Source: Trissonchulus latispiculum
Lineage: Eukaryota; Nematoda; Enoplea; Enoplida; Ironidae
NCBI GenBank assembly: GCA_030248195.1
Contig: JASAND010016441.1
Coordinates: 1-64,000 of the forward strand
Length of the DNA stretch: 64,000 nt
Direction of reading: 5' to 3'
A program made the position numbers and the translations under genes. Of this stretch, positions 32,887-64,000 are shown piece after piece. The notes beneath the pieces were generated by a model. That model was given only the letters and a program-made list of their open reading frames with translations. It had not been told where the DNA came from and searched no databases. Position 1 is the stretch's first letter. Each line of letters starts with the position of its first letter.

Positions 32887-35590
32887 TAGAGTTGGGACCG
32901 GTTCCAATTTTCAAAACCGGTTCCGGTTCCGGTTCTAGAGTACCGGTTCCGGTTCCGGTTCCGGTTCCGGTTCCGGTTCCGGTTCCGGTTCTAGCTTCCG
33001 GTTCCCGGTTCCAAGTACAAAATTCGTAGTTACATTTTAACATTATTTAATATTGGATGCAGGCCCCCAGCAAGGGTTATACAATCAAAATTATAAAGCA
33101 ATACTGCAAAACAATTGGAATCGGTAATGCGATAATAACCAACTGGCTTAAACTTTTTTGTTTACTTAGAATTTTGAAGTTTTCGCCTTACCTTGAAGTT
33201 GCTCCATTACAAATGCTGTTACTGTATGCACAACATACACTAAAACTTGTAAAAAAATTAAAACTTTAGTATGGTCAAGCAAATTGTTTCGATAATTCAC
33301 GGTGAGATTCTACTGTGCATCTAAATGCAAACAGCGCCTTCTGAACAGAATCTTGTATGTAAACTGCACAACGTTTCAGTAAAACATGCTAAGAATTGAG
33401 ATATACTGGTGCTTAAATTTTTATTTCTTTAAAAAGAGTACAGTGTCAGAAGCAAATAGTTTCCAAAACATTTAAATGCATTCAAAATATTTAAAAGCTG
33501 AAAGCCAAATTGGAAAGAAGAACATATATATTAAAGTTATATTTAACGAGGAAATGTACAGTCGCTTAATTACACAAAATAGCTAGCAAATACTTCTACA
33601 TGCTGTTCCATTATTTGAACTTTGATTGACTTTCGTCTCCGTTGCCGAATAGCTTAAAAATAAGAAAATAAGTACTCAACTTTCGAAGTTTTCTAAAATT
33701 TACTATTTTTTAAAAAATGTTGCTTAAGTCTTGCGTGCTGACAACACCACCTTCCATTTACCAATTTTTTGAGAAGATATACTCAATTTCCGACTACATC
33801 CATCCCATCGAGCTCTCATCTTTTCTATGAGGCTAATATTCAAATATGTAAGCTGGTTAAAGTTTTCATTCGGCGATGTATCGTTCACGTCTGAACGAAA
33901 GTGACCGTCTTTCATTAATTACAATTGGAATTTTAGAACAGAAAATTTCAAAAATTCGTTAAAATTAATTTAGAGACATTTTCACAACCGCATTTTGTAA
34001 TACACACAAAATTACTTAACAACATTTGAAAAATCAAAAGCATGAAAACAAAAAATTACGAAATTCCTTCCGGAATAAAGGAAGTAGAAATTTTCCCTTA
34101 CAATACATGTTCCTAATTTTTCAAGTATGTTTAACATTTAATTTTTGTCTTAACAGACGGGATAATGTCACTAGTGTTGATTCAAAGAAACATTTGAAAT
34201 TTCTCTTAATTCTATGCCTCGGCTTCAGTGAAACCTGAAACGTTCCTCGATCGCCTGAAAAGGGGAAGCGGTGAGTTTGTGTCACCTTCAGTGGAAGCTG
34301 AACCTGTCGTTTTCAGTTTAGGGTCTAAATTTATTCTATGGAGTAGAGACCTTCACTCAGGCCCGTAAGCCCGGCCCGGCCCGGCCCGCGGGCCGGGCCT
34401 AAGGTGAAACGGGCCGGGCCGGGCCGGGCCGAGGTAGGAAAAATTTGGGTGCGGGCCGGGCCGGGCTGGGCCTAGTACTGGAGCGGGCCGGGCTTCGGGC
34501 CGGGCTGGGCCTAGTACTGGAGCGGGCCGGGCTTCGGGCCGGGCCTGGTGTTTTCAGTTAAAAGTTTAGTCTTGTTTTCAATTTTGTCAATTTTTATTAG
34601 AAATTATATTAATTTCTAAAATAAATTTTCTATAGTCAGTGGAATTATATTCCGATTTTTCTTGAATTTCGTAGCTTTTTAGAAGAGTACTGTCGGACTT
34701 AGTTAGTGTATTTGTGTTTATATACTATCTCTAAATTGTACATTATCATCCTAATGTAGTTTCATTTATTTTAATATTTTGTATGTGTGCATTTTTCCTA
34801 ATTTATAGTATATTTCGTGCTTTCGTTGAATCGACGAGCTGAGCAGTGACCTGTTCCCTATTAAGCACAAAGAACCGAACAGAGGACTGCACATACTTAA
34901 TAAAAATATGAGCCCGAGAAATCGCTTAAAATGGTTAAACACGAATAAGTTCCGAAAAACGAAAAATTTTTTGTTTTGGGCAACGGCAAAAAATTAGTAA
35001 AACGGGCCCGGGCCGGGCCGGGCCTAACTTTTCACCTTACGGGCCGGGCCGGGCCGGGCCTAAGTTGGAGCGGGCCGGGCCGGGCCGGGCCTAGGTCCAA
35101 AATTTTTGAAACGGGCCGGGCCGGGCCGAGCAGAAATTTTAACGGGCCGGGCCGGGCCGGGCCTGAAAATTCAGGCCCGTGAAGGTCTCTACTATGGAGT
35201 GTCAGCTTCAGTTTCAGTTCCAATAATTGTACCTTCATTTCACGTTTAGTTTGAAACTCTTAATTATTATCAGTCTCATCCTGCATATTTCTCCTTCAGG
35301 TCTAAATTTGTTTAGTTTCAGTTCAAACTAGATTTTTAGTTTCAATTCCAGTCACTAGCTTGAAAAAGACAATATGAATGGCAACCACAAAAAGCAAAAT
35401 CCAGCTTTTGCAAAATTTAAACTCCTGCAAAAAAAATTAGTTCAAGTCCATTTTTAAGAGTGGAACCGGCCGGTTCCAAATCCTACCGGTTCCGGTTCCG
35501 GTTCCGGTTCCGGTTCTAAAATTCCTTCCGGTTCGGTTCCGGTTCCGGTTCCGGTTCCAACCGGTTCTAGTGGAACCGGTCCCAACTCTA
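32887..35590. mobile_element. hAT element with GGTTCC repeat arrays, hosting another hAT
   Basis: The ends are TAGAGTTGGGACCGGTTCC and the complement of a near-identical sequence, flanked by the perfect 8-bp direct repeat tgtctaac (32879-32886 and 35591-35598). Tandem GGTTCC hexamers fill 32915-33010 and 35480-35580 in opposite orientation. The interior is AT-rich without a transposase. Element 34344-35191 is inserted inside, leaving about 1.85 kb of its own DNA. Confidence 0.9.
34344..35191. mobile_element. hAT element with GGCCCGGCCG repeats (nested)
   Basis: The ends are TAGAGACCTTCAC and its complement, with the perfect 8-bp direct repeat ctatggag at 34336-34343 and 35192-35199. GGGCC/GGCCC units crowd 34375-34550 and 35000-35165. 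It is younger than its host element because it interrupts it. Confidence 0.9.
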
Positions 35591-35598
35591 TGTCTAAC

Positions 35599-36829
35599 AT
35601 CTTGCTTAGCTCGAACTTATTAACCGAAGTTGCTTTAGGAGGACATAATAGAGGAAATTTGGAGGGGTAGCTCTCTACACCTTGCCCCGTACACCTAAAG
35701 AACCCTGTTTAAAAACCTCTGTTTGGGAGGGGCGAGGGATAACGATCGAATACTGAATGGGTGATGGTGATATAATGGATTGTTCGTTTGGCATCAACTG
35801 TTGTGTCCCGACAAAATTGCTTCCAAAAGGAGTTTTGAAATTACGTTCCATGCTTTGAAATTGAATACTGCATACGGTTACAGTTGGAGCTTTTATTCCA
35901 TATCAAAACTTATCTGCCTTCCAAACACACTTGGGGTTTTGCTAGCCTTCGGACAACAGAAGTTGGTTCTAAACACGATTGAAAAGTGAACACAAAAAGT
36001 CGAATGAAGCTCTCAAAAGCAAAATAAAGCTCTACATCTAATCTCTCAAATTAGCATAAATTTTTCGTCTAGGATTAACTTATCCAGTTATTAGTTGTTA
36101 AATTTCTCAAGTTTTCCTCCAAGACAGAAACTGAAACCTTAACAGATGAGATTAAACAAGGGTTCTATTTCCGAGAGTACAGGAGTGAATCCTAATCGGC
36201 CACCTACGGCGACAACAACAAATAGGACGTCTTTCCTTATTTCTTTCTTAATAACAATTGAAGACTGAATTTAATAGTTTTGTACATTAAAGCTCAAAGC
36301 CAATATGCACAGTCACAAATACAGTAGTTTACCGCCTACTCGGAATGGATATCAAATCAAAGCAAACCAATTATATAATCAAGATTTAGAAGGCAAGAAA
36401 ATGGGACGTATAAATGCATATATCGAATTAGTTATTAACGGCAGTGTTTACCACAATTTTCAAGACAATCGACAGAAAAAATCTTTATCTTTCCTTGCAC
36501 TTCGCAGCAACAGCTCAGGGGAAAGGCCAGACAGACAGAACAGTATAATAGGCACACTGACCGACGGCAAACTTTACAAGTACAGAAATGCAGCAAACAA
36601 CAATAAATAATCAGATAAAAACAATAAAAAAATCACCAATAAATTAGAAAAGCAATAAAAATTGAATACAATGATGCGACAACTACACGTACATAATATC
36701 TGTGTAAGCCAACAGCAGCACAAGTTCTGTTATGAAACGCGTAAATAATTTGATTTGCACACAGAAAGCAGACACAAAAACCAAGAGTCCACAACGAAAG
36801 TCAGCATATGCTTAAAATGTGTACATTAT
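35599..36829. other. 3' flank and probable 3' UTR of UBE3B
   Basis: Downstream of the UBE3B stop on the - strand. A 101-codon + frame at 36305-36610 lies antisense to the likely UTR and resembles no family. A possible - strand AATAAA is near 35893. No repeat family is recognised. Confidence 0.4.
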
Positions 36830-63834
<27,005 letters not shown>

Positions 63835-64000
63835 CTAAAAAATAAAGCAAATAGACGTAAGTATTATGAACAAAACAGAGTTTATAACATTGCTAATATT
63901 GCTCCCATTTATTAAAATAAAGTAGGCGAAGGGCAACCAAACCCGTAGATCCAAAAACCAGTTGCGCCGCTCCTCTGGCACCTTGCCAATGTGGCTGGGA

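Noticed and set aside
36305..36610. 101-codon + strand ORF
   Set aside because: Antisense to the probable UBE3B 3' UTR, with low complexity at its end and no recognisable domain.
63901..64000. Possible UBE3B exon reading KVPEERRNWFLDLR
   Set aside because: It has a WF-D similarity to the UBE3B N-terminus, but the distance to the IQ exon and the splice phases do not fit, and it is cut by the window end.

Overview
The window is intron-rich, AT-rich animal nuclear DNA packed with transposons. No bacterial gene organisation, RNA gene or CRISPR array was recognised. Three host genes can be read. (1) On the + strand at 989-21383, the 3' part of a lysosomal/prostatic-type acid phosphatase (histidine phosphatase family) lies in nine phase-compatible exons and ends in a transmembrane segment and a short tail; its first exons lie left of the window. 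(2) On the - strand at 29669-30433 is an intact, intronless ELOVL6-like very-long-chain fatty acid elongase. (3) On the - strand from beyond 63834 down to 36830 is a UBE3B-like HECT ubiquitin ligase in about 28 exons, missing only its extreme N-terminus. The species cannot be named; gene content fits a non-vertebrate metazoan.

Layout. 1-21.4 kb: acid phosphatase. Its ~9.8-kb second visible intron holds a six-kilobase pile-up of TTAA-flanked (piggyBac-like) non-autonomous elements. A later intron holds an apparently intact CR1/L2-like LINE in sense orientation. 21.4-29 kb: intergenic cluster of small hAT-type elements with 8-bp target duplications and arrays of short GC-rich subterminal repeats, a T/A/Q-type trinucleotide repeat, and a 623-bp fold-back. 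29.4-30.5 kb: elongase. 30.6-36.8 kb: intergenic, with a Harbinger-like MITE and one hAT element nested in another. 36.8-63.8 kb: UBE3B, whose introns hold further TTAA elements, hAT-like elements, fold-backs and tandem repeats.

The three host genes act in separate pathways (lysosomal dephosphorylation, ER fatty acid elongation, protein ubiquitination) and nothing suggests an operon or functional cluster. The most unusual object is the LINE: its ORF1 carries a PHD-like zinc finger, a NADAR (YbiA-like, ADP-ribose/riboflavin-linked N-glycosidase) domain and two CCHC zinc knuckles, followed by an endonuclease-reverse transcriptase ORF2. The second notable signal is how the transposons are organised: TTAA-rich palindromes at the ends of one element have collected at least three other TTAA-specific families, and at least five hAT families use structurally similar but sequence-unrelated repeat arrays next to their termini.
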